This document shows positions 1 to 8,356 of a DNA stretch of 64,000 bases, one piece after another (positions within the stretch are counted from its first letter, which is position 1; every line of letters starts with the position of its first letter). Source of the stretch: Streptomyces sp. NBC_01276 (GTDB taxonomy: Bacteria > Actinomycetota > Actinomycetes > Streptomycetales > Streptomycetaceae); assembly GCF_041435355.1 (NCBI RefSeq), contig NZ_CP108442.1, positions 2,976,001 through 3,040,000 on the forward strand. The letters are read 5' to 3'. A program made the position numbers and the translations under genes. The notes beneath the pieces were generated by a model. The model was given only the letters and a program-made list of their open reading frames with translations. It had not been told where the DNA came from and made no database searches.

Positions 1-682
1 CGCGCAGGCGCACCACCGGACTCGCCCGCCAGGCGTCCGCGAGGGCGGCCCAGAACTCCACGGCGCGGGAGTGGTCGGTCCGACGGGAGCCCAGGTTGAC
101 GCCTTCCTCCTCCTCAACGTTCACGCCAAGGGTCGTCACGCCGAGTTCGGCGAAGAACTCGTAGAAGCGATGGGCGTCCGCCGGATCGGGATCGGAGACG
201 ACCGCGATGGCGGAGAACGGGATGCCGTGGAGCCGGAGACGCTCGATTCCGCGCAGAGTCACGCCGAAGCCCGGGCGTCCGGCGAGGGTGACACGGTGGG
301 CGTTCATGTCCTCGGGGCCGTCGATACTCACTCCCACCTGCACGTCACGCTCCAGGAGGAACTCGCACCACGCGGCATCGACCAGAGCGGCGTTCGTCTG
401 CAGGCTGTGTTTAACGCCGTCGAAGGGGGCCATCAGCTCGGCCAGGCGCTCGCGGCCGGTGGCCAGCGGTTCGCCGCCGTGCCAGACGACCTCGAACCCG
501 GGGCGGCCGGCAGCCCATGTGTTGACCGCCGTGGCCACTCCTTCCGCCACCTGCACCGGCATGAGGTTCTTGACCTTGCGGAAGGGGAGGTAGCAGTACG
601 TGCAGTCCATGGGCAGGCACTGCGTGGTCGGCTGCATGATCACCGAGCGCGGGATGGCGGCGAGCCGGGGTGGGCGGGACAT
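1..682 (-). CDS. Radical SAM protein (partial, runs off left edge)
   Basis: The N-terminal 227 residues of a radical SAM enzyme; the C-terminal part (where a SPASM domain would lie) is outside the window. The iron-sulfur motif near residue 22 reads CLPMDCTYCYLP, preceded by QPTT, as in peptide-maturing radical SAM/SPASM enzymes. It is followed by a WHGGEP box (SAM-binding GGE) near residue 65 and by GVSIDGPEDMNAHR near residue 113. The first two cysteines are separated by four residues (CX4CX2C) instead of the usual three. The start ATG has GAGGAG five bases upstream. A tiny ORF lies just upstream on the same strand, and a regulator is divergent. A RiPP or cofactor maturation role is possible, but substrate and product cannot be told from this part. 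Confidence 0.85.
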   Translation of the reverse strand, partial: MSRPPRLAAIPRSVIMQPTTQCLPMDCTYCYLPFRKVKNLMPVQVAEGVATAVNTWAAGRPGFEVVWHGGEPLATGRERLAELMAPFDGVKHSLQTNAALVDAAWCEFLLERDVQVGVSIDGPEDMNAHRVTLAGRPGFGVTLRGIERLRLHGIPFSAIAVVSDPDPADAHRFYEFFAELGVTTLGVNVEEEEGVNLGSRRTDHSRAVEFWAALADAWRASPVVRLR

Positions 683-724
683 CGTGCTCCTCTCGACGGC
701 GTGCGAGGGGGTGGGGCGATGGCT

Positions 725-892
725 TCACCGGCCCACGGGCCCGGCGGGGGCGTCAGGGGCGACGATCCATTCCCGTCCCCCTCCTTCGGGCCGCAGGAAA
801 ACCGCGCACGGAATGACACGCCGGCTGCAGGGGTCCTCGTACGGGCCGATGAACTGCACTACGGCTTCGCGGTTCTGGGCGGGATCGAACAC
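725..892 (-). CDS. Small conserved-looking hypothetical protein upstream of radical SAM gene
   Basis: A short reading frame of 55 residues, beginning at GTG, ends 42 bases before the radical SAM start codon. Its product contains VVQFIGPYEDP, a CSRRVIPC pair of cysteines and LRPEGGGREWIV. I recall similar LRPxGGGREW small proteins scattered through Streptomyces, function unknown. The frame is open further upstream to a TGA near 1018, reading NLPEWLYEGAR just before the GTG, but contains no ATG, GTG or TTG there; a CTG could serve. It could be an ordinary small protein or a substrate for the neighbouring enzyme; nothing in it decides. Confidence 0.45.
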   Translation of the reverse strand: MFDPAQNREAVVQFIGPYEDPCSRRVIPCAVFLRPEGGGREWIVAPDAPAGPVGR

Positions 893-1105
893 CCTGGCAC
901 CCTCGTAGAGCCACTCGGGCAGGTTCTGGTGGGATGGGGGCGAGGTGGAGAGGTCACTCCTGCTCCTGCCGCTGAGGGTCGGGACTGGATGCTGCCGGTC
1001 TCCCTCACCAGAAGACCGTGATGCTCAGTCAACCGCCTTTCACGGAACGTGAGTACGGTGATGGTGGCAGCCGACCGTGAAAGCCGTGAAAGTCGGGGGA
1101 CCAAC

Positions 1106-2437
1106 ATGACGGCAGGCACACCGAACACCGCCCTGGCCGCGCTCTTCGAAGAAACGGGCTGGTCGCGGGGCCAGTTCATCCGGGCCATCGCCCGCGTGGG
1201 CACCGAGAGCGGCATTTCCTTCGGCTACGACGAGTCGGCGGTACCGAAGTGGCTGGCGGGAAGCCTGCCGAGGAAACAGGTTCGTCCGCTGGTCTTGGAA
1301 GCCCTCTCCCGCAGGCTCGGTCGCCCCGTCAGCGCGTACGCGGCAGGCTTCGCGAATTCACCCGAGCCCTCAGGCCAGACGCCGGATACCGTGGCGGGAC
1401 TGGTCGATCTCGGGAGCGCTGACATGGATCCCTCACGCAGAAGCGTCCTCGGCGCCGGGCTTTTCTCGGCAGCGGCGGTAATTCCCGGGTGGCCGGACGT
1501 CCGCGACCGGTTGCAGCGCGTGCGGGAGGATCCGCACACCCGGATCGGCCGTCCCGAGGTCAGCGCCATCATCTCCATGACCGAGTACATAAGCGATCTC
1601 GACGACAAGTTCGGCGGGCGAATGGCCAGGCCGATGGCAGCCGCCTTCCTGGTGAACACGATCGCGCCCGCCCTCAGGGCGACGGCCGGGGACGAGGTGA
1701 AGAACGCCTTGCGCTCTGCTACGGCCGATCACCTCTACCTGACCGGGTACATGGCCATGGACGAGCGCGAGGACGGACTGGCGCAGCAGTACTACACCAA
1801 GGCCATGGAACTGGCGGGTTCGGCGGGCGACCACCTGACCTACTGCACCACCTTGCGGGGAATGAGCGTCCAGGCAGTCGACCTCGGGCACGGCCCGCTC
1901 GCACTGCGCCTGGCTGACGCTGCTGCTGCAGCCTCCCCGCAGGCGGGCCCCCGGATGCTCGCTTTCCTCACCGGCCAGCAGGCGCACGCCGCCGCGCAGA
2001 CCGGAGATCGGACCGGTGCACTGCAGCGGCTGAGGGCAGCCGAGACAGCCATGGACAAGGCGGAGTCAAGGGCGAAGGCATTCGGGTCCTACGACCCGTC
2101 GGCCCTGAACTACCACATCGGGCAGGTACGGTACGAGCTCGGCGACATCGCCGGTTCCATCCAGTCCATGGAGCTCGCGGACCGGCTGCGTGAGCCCGTC
2201 TACCGGCGGACCAGGGTCCGGTACAACGCGATGATCGCTGAGCGGAAGCTGGCAGTCGGCCGACTGGAGGAGGCCTGCGTCGACTGGAACCGGGTCCTGG
2301 ACGACTACCCGCTCGTGCAGTCCGGCCGGTGCGACGATCGCGTCCGGATCATGCTCTCCTCGCTCCGTCCCCACCTCGGCAACGCGCACGCCCGCGAGGC
2401 GTACGAGCGGGGCAGGACGATGATCCACACAGGATGA
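1106..2437 (+). CDS. HTH-type regulator with C-terminal TPR-like helical repeats
   Basis: A 443-residue protein. The N-terminal part (GWSRGQFIRAIARVG, then YDESAVPKWLAG) looks like an XRE-type helix-turn-helix used by many Streptomyces regulators. A twin-arginine-like stretch, SRRSVLGAGLFSAAAVIPGW, follows near residue 112. In this family that stretch usually sits mid-protein, and export is doubtful. The remaining 300 residues are alanine-rich paired helices resembling tetratricopeptide repeats. I chose the ATG at 1106 because GGGGGA lies seven bases before it; a GTG at 1049 would add 19 residues. It is transcribed away from the radical SAM gene, so it may control that locus. Confidence 0.75.
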   Translation: MTAGTPNTALAALFEETGWSRGQFIRAIARVGTESGISFGYDESAVPKWLAGSLPRKQVRPLVLEALSRRLGRPVSAYAAGFANSPEPSGQTPDTVAGLVDLGSADMDPSRRSVLGAGLFSAAAVIPGWPDVRDRLQRVREDPHTRIGRPEVSAIISMTEYISDLDDKFGGRMARPMAAAFLVNTIAPALRATAGDEVKNALRSATADHLYLTGYMAMDEREDGLAQQYYTKAMELAGSAGDHLTYCTTLRGMSVQAVDLGHGPLALRLADAAAAASPQAGPRMLAFLTGQQAHAAAQTGDRTGALQRLRAAETAMDKAESRAKAFGSYDPSALNYHIGQVRYELGDIAGSIQSMELADRLREPVYRRTRVRYNAMIAERKLAVGRLEEACVDWNRVLDDYPLVQSGRCDDRVRIMLSSLRPHLGNAHAREAYERGRTMIHTG

Positions 2438-2565
2438 CGTTCGCTGTGCCAACGGCTTCCAGGCCGCCTCGTGCCGCAACCTCGCAGGCCCCGGGTGAGA
2501 AGGGCGGGCTGAGGACGGCTCGCACGGGGCCGTGTCCCAGGCCCCAGCCGACCCGCCGCCCCAGT

Positions 2566-2596
2566 CCGACGGGCCGACGGGCCGACGGGCCGACGG
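2566..2596 (+). repeat. Short tandem repeat, unit CCGACGGG
   Basis: Nearly four head-to-tail copies of the eight-base unit CCGACGGG lie in the gap between the HTH/TPR gene and the next intact gene. Bases 2438-2660 otherwise show no convincing gene. Confidence 0.6.
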
Positions 2597-2685
2597 ACGG
2601 AGTCCGGCGCAGCGGCGCGAAGCCGGTGAGGCCGCCTGCGGCCGAACCGCGCGAGCGGTGCGTCAAAAAGGGGTCCCGCGACGAG

Positions 2686-2883
2686 ATGGACCGGCTGCGC
2701 GGACGGCTGGAGGCGCTGGTGCCCGCGTACGAGGCGGGGGCGGCGCTGGTGGTCCGCGAGCCGAGCGTCGTCCACTTCATGACGGCCGCCTTCGAGCGGT
2801 CCTGGCTGGGGGCGCAGCCGTTCGCCACGACGGTGAGTCCGGATGCGGCCCGGTCGATCTCGGACGAGCTGCGGCAGACGACC
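2686..2883 (+). pseudogene. Remnant of a LuxR-type transcriptional regulator
   Basis: About 66 codons read as a recognisable protein piece: LRGRLEALVPAYEAGAALVV, then REPSVVHFMTAAFERSW, then a segment ending ISDELRQTT. This matches, from memory, the region just before the LuxR-type DNA-binding domain in Streptomyces regulators that continue with a helix-turn-helix. Here similarity stops at 2883 and no DNA-binding domain follows. The N-terminal domain is also absent. I read it as a decayed fragment between two intact genes; it has no clear start signal. Confidence 0.55.
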
Positions 2884-3042
2884 ACTGCCCGAGCGGGACC
2901 CCGGGACCGGCGAACCGGTCCGGTGACGGCGGCCGCCCGAAGCCGCGCGCCGCCCGGCCGGCGCCGACTCCGCTTCCGGGCGGGCCACTTGCCCCCATCG
3001 CGCGGGCCGGTCCGCCGCCGTACCCGCTGTTAGCCTGCGGCG

Positions 3043-3678
3043 ATGGGACTGGACATCACCGTGGTCATGGCCGATTGGGAACACCTGGCCAGGATGCCGG
3101 CCGCCGCGCGCCTGGACGCCCTGACCGACGCCGTGTGCCCGGACTTCTGCTGCGCCGCGTGCGAGGAGGCCGACAGGGCCGTGCCGGGCGGCTGGGTGTG
3201 GCAGCGGCGGACGCCGTGGTGCGCCGAGTACCGGTTCTTCGGGACCACCGGTACGTACGCCTGGCACTTCCAGCTGGCCGAGGCCTGGGAGGGCCTGCGC
3301 CCGTCGGCCGCGCCTGCGCTGCGCGAGGCCCTGGACCGTTTCCTGGGCGGCCTGGTCTGGCATGGCCCGGACCAGCGGGCGCGGGCGGACCTGGACGACG
3401 GCCCCCGGCCCGCCCCCGGCTTCCCGGGCGACCCCGCACCGTGGCGCCCCGAGGTGCTCGCGCTCGGTTCGCCGGACGAGGTGGCGGCGCTGGCCCGTGC
3501 CTGGGAGGCCGCCGCGCCACGGCTGGAGGAGCTCCGGGAGCCCTTCGCCGCCGCGGCCGACCGCCGGCCGGCCTGGTTCGGCGGCTTCGACGTCGCCGGC
3601 GCGCTCTTGCGCGAGTGGGGTGAGGTGGTCACGCGGGCCGGGGAGCGCGGCTGGGGGCTCATCGGGCTGCCGTACTGA
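3043..3678 (+). CDS. Conserved hypothetical protein (211 aa)
   Basis: A soluble-looking 211-residue protein beginning MGLDITVVMADW. It has a cluster of cysteines (CPDFCCAACEEAD near residue 29) and many tryptophans, with no signal peptide or membrane segment. I do not recognise a defined family. Strong Streptomyces codon bias through its length supports that it is real. Its 3' end overlaps the convergent LysR gene by 20 bases. Confidence 0.7.
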   Translation: MGLDITVVMADWEHLARMPAAARLDALTDAVCPDFCCAACEEADRAVPGGWVWQRRTPWCAEYRFFGTTGTYAWHFQLAEAWEGLRPSAAPALREALDRFLGGLVWHGPDQRARADLDDGPRPAPGFPGDPAPWRPEVLALGSPDEVAALARAWEAAAPRLEELREPFAAAADRRPAWFGGFDVAGALLREWGEVVTRAGERGWGLIGLPY

Positions 3679-4633
3679 ACGCGCCCGCCTCGGCGGGCGA
3701 CTCCAGTTCGGGGATCAGGCGGCCCCGGCGGGACAGCAGGAAGCGCTTGAACTCCGCCACCGGCGGGGTGTCGGGGTGGCCGTCCAGCCAGGCGACGCCG
3801 ATCTGGCGCACCGCGCGCGGCGCCGTCACCGTCAGCTCCACCACCCCCGGCCGGGGCACGGCGGGCGGCGGCAGCAGGGCCACCCCCAGGCCGGCCGCGA
3901 CCAGGCCGCGCAGGGTCTCGGCCTCCTCGCCCTCGAAGGCGACCTTCGGGGTGAAGCCCGCCTCCGCGCACAGGTCGTCGGTGATGCGCCGCAGGCCGTA
4001 GCCCGCCTCCAGCGTGACGAAGGTTTCCTCGGCGGCCTCGGCGAGCCGGATCCGCTTGCGCACCGCGAGGCGGTGGTCGTCCGGGACCACCAGGCGCAGC
4101 CGCTGTTCGTCGAGCCGGCGGGCCACCAGGTCGGGGGCGTCGGGCAGGGGCGAGGTCAGGCACAGGTCGAGTTCCCCGGCCCGGAGCTTCTCCAGCATGG
4201 CCTCGCCGTAGTTCTGGACGAGGGAGAACCGTACGCGCGGGTGGTCGGCCCGGAAGGCGCGGATCAGGCCGGGCACGGTCTCGGGGCCCAGGGTGTGCAG
4301 GAAGCCGAAGGCGACCTTCCCGGAGGACGGGTCGGCGTCCTCCTGGACGGAGCCGGCCGCGTGGGCGATGCCGTCCAGGGCCCGTTCGGCGGAGGCGAGG
4401 AAGGTGCGGCCGGCCGTGGTGAGGGCGACGGTGCGGCCCTTGCGGGCGAACAGCGTGACGCCCAGGTCCTGTTCGAGGCGGACCATCGCCCTCGACAGGG
4501 TGGACTGCGGGACGCCCAGCTCGTGCGCGGCGCGGGTGACGTGCTCGTGCCGGGCGACGGCGGCGAAGTACGCGAGGCGCGGGGCCAGCAGGCGTGTCAC
4601 GGCCATGTCTTCTTCGTAACGGTTCGTTGACAT
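3659..4633 (-). CDS. LysR-family transcriptional regulator
   Basis: A 324-residue LysR regulator. The N-terminal winged helix-turn-helix (FAAVARHEHVTRAAHELGVP, then STLSRAMVRLEQDLG) is followed by a periplasmic-binding-like effector domain of normal length. The start ATG at 4633 gives MSTNRYEED before the helix-turn-helix; an ATG at 4606 would also serve. It is divergent from the MFS exporter gene 92 bases away, a standard arrangement in which the LysR protein controls the transporter and itself. The effector is unknown. Confidence 0.9.
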   Translation of the reverse strand: MSTNRYEEDMAVTRLLAPRLAYFAAVARHEHVTRAAHELGVPQSTLSRAMVRLEQDLGVTLFARKGRTVALTTAGRTFLASAERALDGIAHAAGSVQEDADPSSGKVAFGFLHTLGPETVPGLIRAFRADHPRVRFSLVQNYGEAMLEKLRAGELDLCLTSPLPDAPDLVARRLDEQRLRLVVPDDHRLAVRKRIRLAEAAEETFVTLEAGYGLRRITDDLCAEAGFTPKVAFEGEEAETLRGLVAAGLGVALLPPPAVPRPGVVELTVTAPRAVRQIGVAWLDGHPDTPPVAEFKRFLLSRRGRLIPELESPAEAGAFSTAAR

Positions 4634-4725
4634 GTACGCCCCTGAGCTGTGGTGATGCGCGAGTGGATCGATTATCGCGAATTCGTGCATTGGACGCATG
4701 AAAAACAGGGGCCTACCTTCGACGT
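4634..4725. promoter_or_regulatory. Divergent LysR/MFS promoter region
   Basis: The intergenic space contains the dyad TGCATTGGACGCA (a T-N11-A arrangement typical of LysR boxes) around 4687-4699. It also holds a nearby near-palindrome, CGCGAATTCG. Binding by the adjacent LysR protein is inferred. Confidence 0.5.
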
Positions 4726-6021
4726 ATGCCTCCCGCTCATACCGGGGCACCCGTCACCTCGGGTGCCTCCACCGCGTCGTTCCCGCAGCCCGAAGCCCAC
4801 TCCCCCGGCCGCCCCGGCTACCGCCGGATGAGCCTCGCGCTCTTCGCCGCCGGCCTGGCGACCTTCGCCCTCCTCTACTCCACCCAGGCGCTGCTGCCCG
4901 CGGTCTCCGCCGGCTTCGGCGTGACGGCCGGTCAGGCCAGCTGGACGGTGTCGGCGGCCACCGGCGCGCTCGCCCTGTTCGTACTGCCGCTCAGCGCGCT
5001 GTCCGAACGGTTCGGGCGGACCCGGATGATGACCTGGTCGATGGTGATCGCCGTCGGCGTCGGCCTCCTCGTCCCCTTCGCCCCGAACCTGGAGTGGCTG
5101 GTGGCGCTGCGCGCGGTGCAGGGCGCGGCGATCGCCGGGATCCCGGCCTCCGCGATGGCGTACCTCGCGGAGGAGGTCAAGCCGAAGGCCCTGGTCGGGG
5201 CGATCGGCCTGTTCGTGGCGGGCAACTCCATCGGCGGCATGAGCGGCCGCATCGTGACCGGCTGGGCCGCGCAGCTGTGGGGCTGGCGGGCCGGGCTGCT
5301 GGCCGTCGGGCTGATGGCGCTGGCCTGCGCGGCGGCCTTCCTGGTGCTGGTGCCCCGGGCGCGGTTCTTCCGGCCGGCCTCGCTGAACCCGCGCGCGGTG
5401 GGACGTACCGTCGCCGGGCACCTGCGCGACCCGCTGCTGCTGCGGCTCTACGGGATCGGCGCGCTGTTCATGACCGTCTTCGGGGCGGTGTACACGGTCA
5501 TCGGCTACCGGCTGGTGGACGAGCCGTTCTCGCTGCCGCAGGGCGTGGTCGGCTCGGTGTTCCTCGTCTACCTGGTGGGTACGGCCTCCTCGGCCGCGGC
5601 CGGGCAGCTGGTGGCCCGTACGGGGCGGCGCGGGGCGCTGTACCTGGCGGTGACCACGACCGCGCTGGGTCTGCTGCTGTCGCTGGCCGACTCCCTCGCC
5701 GCGGTCCTGGCGGGGCTGGTGCTGATCACGGCGGGCTTCTTCGCGGGGCACGCCGTGGCCTCGGCGGCGGTGAGCCGGACGGCGAAGTCGGGCCGGGCGC
5801 AGGCCTCCGCGCTCTACCAGTCCGCGTACTACCTGGGCTCCAGCGCGGGCGGCACCCTGGGCGCGCTGGCCTACCACGCCTCGGGCTGGGCGGCCACGGT
5901 CGGCATCGCCCTGCTGGCGGTGGTGGGCGTCGCGTCGATCACCCTCTACGGGTCCCACGCGGCCCGGGTGGAGCGGGCCCGCGGACGGCGCCTCGCGGCT
6001 CCGGCCGCGGCGGCCCGCTGA
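4726..6021 (+). CDS. MFS transporter (YnfM-like exporter)
   Basis: A 431-residue integral membrane protein with twelve predicted hydrophobic segments and the MFS loop motif ALSERFGRTRMM after the second segment. It has a 35-residue soluble N-terminus before the first membrane span (MSLALFAAGLATFALLYSTQ). The divergent LysR partner and overall pattern resemble the YnfM/arabinose-efflux-like group. Substrate cannot be inferred. Only 92 bases separate it from lysR. Confidence 0.88.
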   Translation: MPPAHTGAPVTSGASTASFPQPEAHSPGRPGYRRMSLALFAAGLATFALLYSTQALLPAVSAGFGVTAGQASWTVSAATGALALFVLPLSALSERFGRTRMMTWSMVIAVGVGLLVPFAPNLEWLVALRAVQGAAIAGIPASAMAYLAEEVKPKALVGAIGLFVAGNSIGGMSGRIVTGWAAQLWGWRAGLLAVGLMALACAAAFLVLVPRARFFRPASLNPRAVGRTVAGHLRDPLLLRLYGIGALFMTVFGAVYTVIGYRLVDEPFSLPQGVVGSVFLVYLVGTASSAAAGQLVARTGRRGALYLAVTTTALGLLLSLADSLAAVLAGLVLITAGFFAGHAVASAAVSRTAKSGRAQASALYQSAYYLGSSAGGTLGALAYHASGWAATVGIALLAVVGVASITLYGSHAARVERARGRRLAAPAAAAR

Positions 6022-6112
6022 CCGGCGGGGACGGGACGGGGCCGGCCGGGACAGGCCGGGACGGGCCGGAACCGGCGGACCGGCGGCGAATCGGACAAAC
6101 GAATCGGACAAC

Positions 6113-6146
6113 AGATCGGGCGGCCGGGCGAACGGCCGTCCGATCT
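6113..6146 (+). terminator. Stem-loop downstream of the MFS gene
   Basis: Two 14-base arms (13 of 14 paired) around a six-base loop, starting AGATCGGGCGGCCG. It lies 92 bases after the MFS stop and about 125 bases before the next start, consistent with a terminator. The space 6022-6112 is GC-rich with two copies of CGAATCGGACAA just before the stem. Confidence 0.5.
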
Positions 6147-6271
6147 GCATATTTCCCTGTGCCGGACCTCCTGACGAAAGCGGCCCCAGACCCTACGCTC
6201 GCGTTGCGACTCGCCGTGTTTCCGGGGCATGGGGCCCCCGAACGCCCGGGGCGAGGGCAGGGGAGGACCCG

Positions 6272-6988
6272 ATGGCGGGGATACGGGTGCGCGCGAAGCG
6301 GCGTGCCGCGGTGGTGTTCGGCGGGGCGCTGGCCCTCGCGGTACCGGTGGTGCTGACGGGGGGCGGGCCGGCCCAGGCCGCCGCCACCGCCTCGTGCAAC
6401 GTGACCACCGGGCCCTACCAGCGTCAGGTGGAGCAGTTCCTGGGGCGGCCGGTGGACGGGGTGCAGTCGGCGGCCGACTGCACGGCGATCCAGTCCTTCC
6501 AGGCCACCCACGGGATCACCCCGACGATGGGGTACGCGGGCCCGCTGACCTGGCAGACGATGAACACGATGCTGGCGCAGCGCGCCGCGGGCAAGAACCC
6601 GAACGCGGCCGGGACCTGTCCCACCAACCTGGGCCGGATCGCCTGCGTGGACCTGACCCGGCAGCTCAGCTGGATCCAGGACGGCGCGGCGCTGAAGTAC
6701 GGGCCGGTGCCGGTGCGCACCGGCAAGGCGGAGACCCCCACGCGGACGGGCCTGAAGAAGATCTACTACCGGTCCATCGACCACTGGTCCACGATCTACA
6801 ACGTCTCGATGCCGTACGCGCAGTTCTTCGACGGCGGTATCGCCTTCCACTCGGTGACCAAGAGCATGTGGAACCCGCCGGGTTCCGGCGGCTGCGTGAA
6901 CATGACGACGGCCGACGCCAAGGCGTACTGGAACATGCTGGGCAACGGCGAGGACGTCTTCGTGTACGGGCGCAAGCCCGGAACCTGA
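6272..6988 (+). CDS. Secreted L,D-transpeptidase with N-terminal peptidoglycan-binding domain
   Basis: A 238-residue exported protein. A signal peptide (RAKRRAAVVFGGALALAVP, cleavage after AQA) leads into a PG_binding_1-like helical domain (IQSFQATHGITPTMGYAGPL). The C-terminal YkuD-type catalytic domain has the conserved His before the active site (IAFHSV) and the SGGCVNM motif with the catalytic cysteine. It would form 3-3 crosslinks or attach proteins to peptidoglycan outside the membrane. A second, lipoprotein version of the same architecture is at 29.0 kb. Confidence 0.88.
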   Translation: MAGIRVRAKRRAAVVFGGALALAVPVVLTGGGPAQAAATASCNVTTGPYQRQVEQFLGRPVDGVQSAADCTAIQSFQATHGITPTMGYAGPLTWQTMNTMLAQRAAGKNPNAAGTCPTNLGRIACVDLTRQLSWIQDGAALKYGPVPVRTGKAETPTRTGLKKIYYRSIDHWSTIYNVSMPYAQFFDGGIAFHSVTKSMWNPPGSGGCVNMTTADAKAYWNMLGNGEDVFVYGRKPGT

Positions 6989-7027
6989 CACTCCGAGCGC
7001 TCCCGGCTGCCGTTGTCGGACCCCTCG

Positions 7028-7055
7028 GGTAGTTTCCGTCGAAGACGGAACTACC
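7028..7055 (+). promoter_or_regulatory. Inverted repeat just upstream of ECF sigma gene
   Basis: GGTAGTTTCCGTC and its near-complement GACGGAACTACC flank GAA, with one bulged base. The dyad ends 14 bases before the sigma factor ATG. It may be a terminator for the transpeptidase gene or an operator/5'-UTR hairpin; the position over the likely leader favours regulation. Confidence 0.5.
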
Positions 7056-7068
7056 TGGGGGCGACACC

Positions 7069-8046
7069 ATGAGTGACCTCGCGACGACATCACCGGACCT
7101 CGACGCCGCGATGGACCGGTACCGCGTCGAGCTGACCGGATACTGCTACCGGATGCTCGGTTCGGCCTTCGACGCCGAGGACGCGGTGCAGGACACGTAC
7201 ATCCGTGCCTGGCGGGCGTACGAGAAGTTCGAGGGCCGCTCCTCGCTGCGGTCCTGGCTGTACAGGATCGCCACCAACGTCTGCCTGGACCTGCTGAACG
7301 CGGGCAACAAGCGGGCCCGCCCCATGGACTTCGGCGCCCCGCAGCACCAGGCCTCCGCCGTGCTCAACGAGCGGCCCGAGGTGACCTGGCTGGAGCCGGT
7401 GCCCGACGGGCGGGTGCTGCCACAGACCGCCGACCCGGCGGAGCTGGCCCTGGCCAAGGAGTCCGTCCGGCTGGCCTTCGTCGCCGCCCTCCAGCACCTG
7501 CCGGCCAAGCAGCGGGCCGTGCTGATCCTGCGGGAGGTGCTGGCCTGGAAGGCGGAGGAGGTCGCGCAGCTCCTGGAGACGACGGTGGCCTCGGTGAACA
7601 GCGCCCTCCAGCGGGCCCGGGCCACCCTCTCCGGACACCGCGTCCGCGAGAGCGACGCGGCCGACCCCCTCGACGCCGCCCAGGCCGAGCTGCTGGGGCG
7701 GTACCTGTCCGCCTTCGAGGCCTACGACATCACCCGGCTGACGGCCCTGCTGCACGAGGACGCGGTGCTGTCGATGCCGCCGTTCGACCTGTGGCTGCGG
7801 GGCCACGCCGACATCGCGGCGTGGCACCTCAACCAGGGCATCGGCTGCAAGGGCTCCCGTCTGCTCCCCACCACGGCGAACGGCATGCCGGCCTTCGGCC
7901 AGTACCGGCCCGCCGCCTCGGGGACCGGGCACGTGCCGTGGGCGCTCCAGGTCCTGGAGATCTCAGACGGGAAGATCGTCGGCCTCAACGCCTTCCTCGA
8001 CACCGCCCGGTGGTTCCCGCTGTTCGGACTCCCCGAGCAGCTCTGA
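7069..8046 (+). CDS. ECF sigma factor with SnoaL-like C-terminal domain (SigG/SigX5-like)
   Basis: A 325-residue sigma-70 family protein. Region 2 (YCYRMLGSAFDAEDAVQDTY, then RSWLYRIATN) and region 4 (LPAKQRAVLILREVLAWKAE, then SVNSALQRARATL) are intact. About 120 further residues form a SnoaL/NTF2-like domain, as in the TIGR02960/SigG group, where the C-terminal domain replaces a separate anti-sigma. GGGGGCG precedes the ATG. No anti-sigma gene is adjacent, but a STAS-domain gene overlaps its 3' end in antisense. Confidence 0.88.
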   Translation: MSDLATTSPDLDAAMDRYRVELTGYCYRMLGSAFDAEDAVQDTYIRAWRAYEKFEGRSSLRSWLYRIATNVCLDLLNAGNKRARPMDFGAPQHQASAVLNERPEVTWLEPVPDGRVLPQTADPAELALAKESVRLAFVAALQHLPAKQRAVLILREVLAWKAEEVAQLLETTVASVNSALQRARATLSGHRVRESDAADPLDAAQAELLGRYLSAFEAYDITRLTALLHEDAVLSMPPFDLWLRGHADIAAWHLNQGIGCKGSRLLPTTANGMPAFGQYRPAASGTGHVPWALQVLEISDGKIVGLNAFLDTARWFPLFGLPEQL

Positions 8047-8301
8047 CAGGCCTACGAGACCCAGCAGGGCCCGCAGCGCGGGGCCGGCGCCGGTCACGGT
8101 GAAGGCCCCGCGCCCCCGCGCGGCCAGCCGCAGCCGCGCGAGCACCTCGACGGCCCCGAGCCCCGGCGCGGTCACGGCCCCGGCATCACACACCACCGCG
8201 GCGGCCCCGCCCTCGTAGAGCAGGGCCAGCCGCGCGCAGAGCCGCGCCGCGTCCCGCTCGGTGGGGCCGGGTCCGGGTAGTACGAGCCGTCCGATCTTCA
8301 T
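7963..8301 (-). CDS. STAS-domain protein (anti-anti-sigma-like)
   Basis: A 112-residue protein starting MKIGRLVLPG, with the alpha/beta pattern of STAS domains: VVCDAGAVTAPGLGAVEVLA near residue 41 and a following FTVTGAGPALRALLGLVGL. The position normally holding the phosphorylatable Ser/Thr in DxSxxxxxG reads DAGAVTAPG, so that residue is not clearly conserved. The stop lies 84 bases inside the convergent sigma gene. The likely role is partner switching, but no kinase partner is nearby. Confidence 0.65.
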   Translation of the reverse strand: MKIGRLVLPGPGPTERDAARLCARLALLYEGGAAAVVCDAGAVTAPGLGAVEVLARLRLAARGRGAFTVTGAGPALRALLGLVGLSELLGESEQREPPGGVEEGVEADDLPV

Positions 8302-8356
8302 GACGGGTTGACCGCCGGCCTTCCCGGAACTCATCGGGGGCCAGCACAATGGCCGG

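Noticed and set aside
6022..6271. A possible small gene in the gap before the L,D-transpeptidase
   Set aside because: Repeated GGGACGGG and CGAATCGG units and a hairpin explain the sequence; no start with ribosome site and no protein-like composition.
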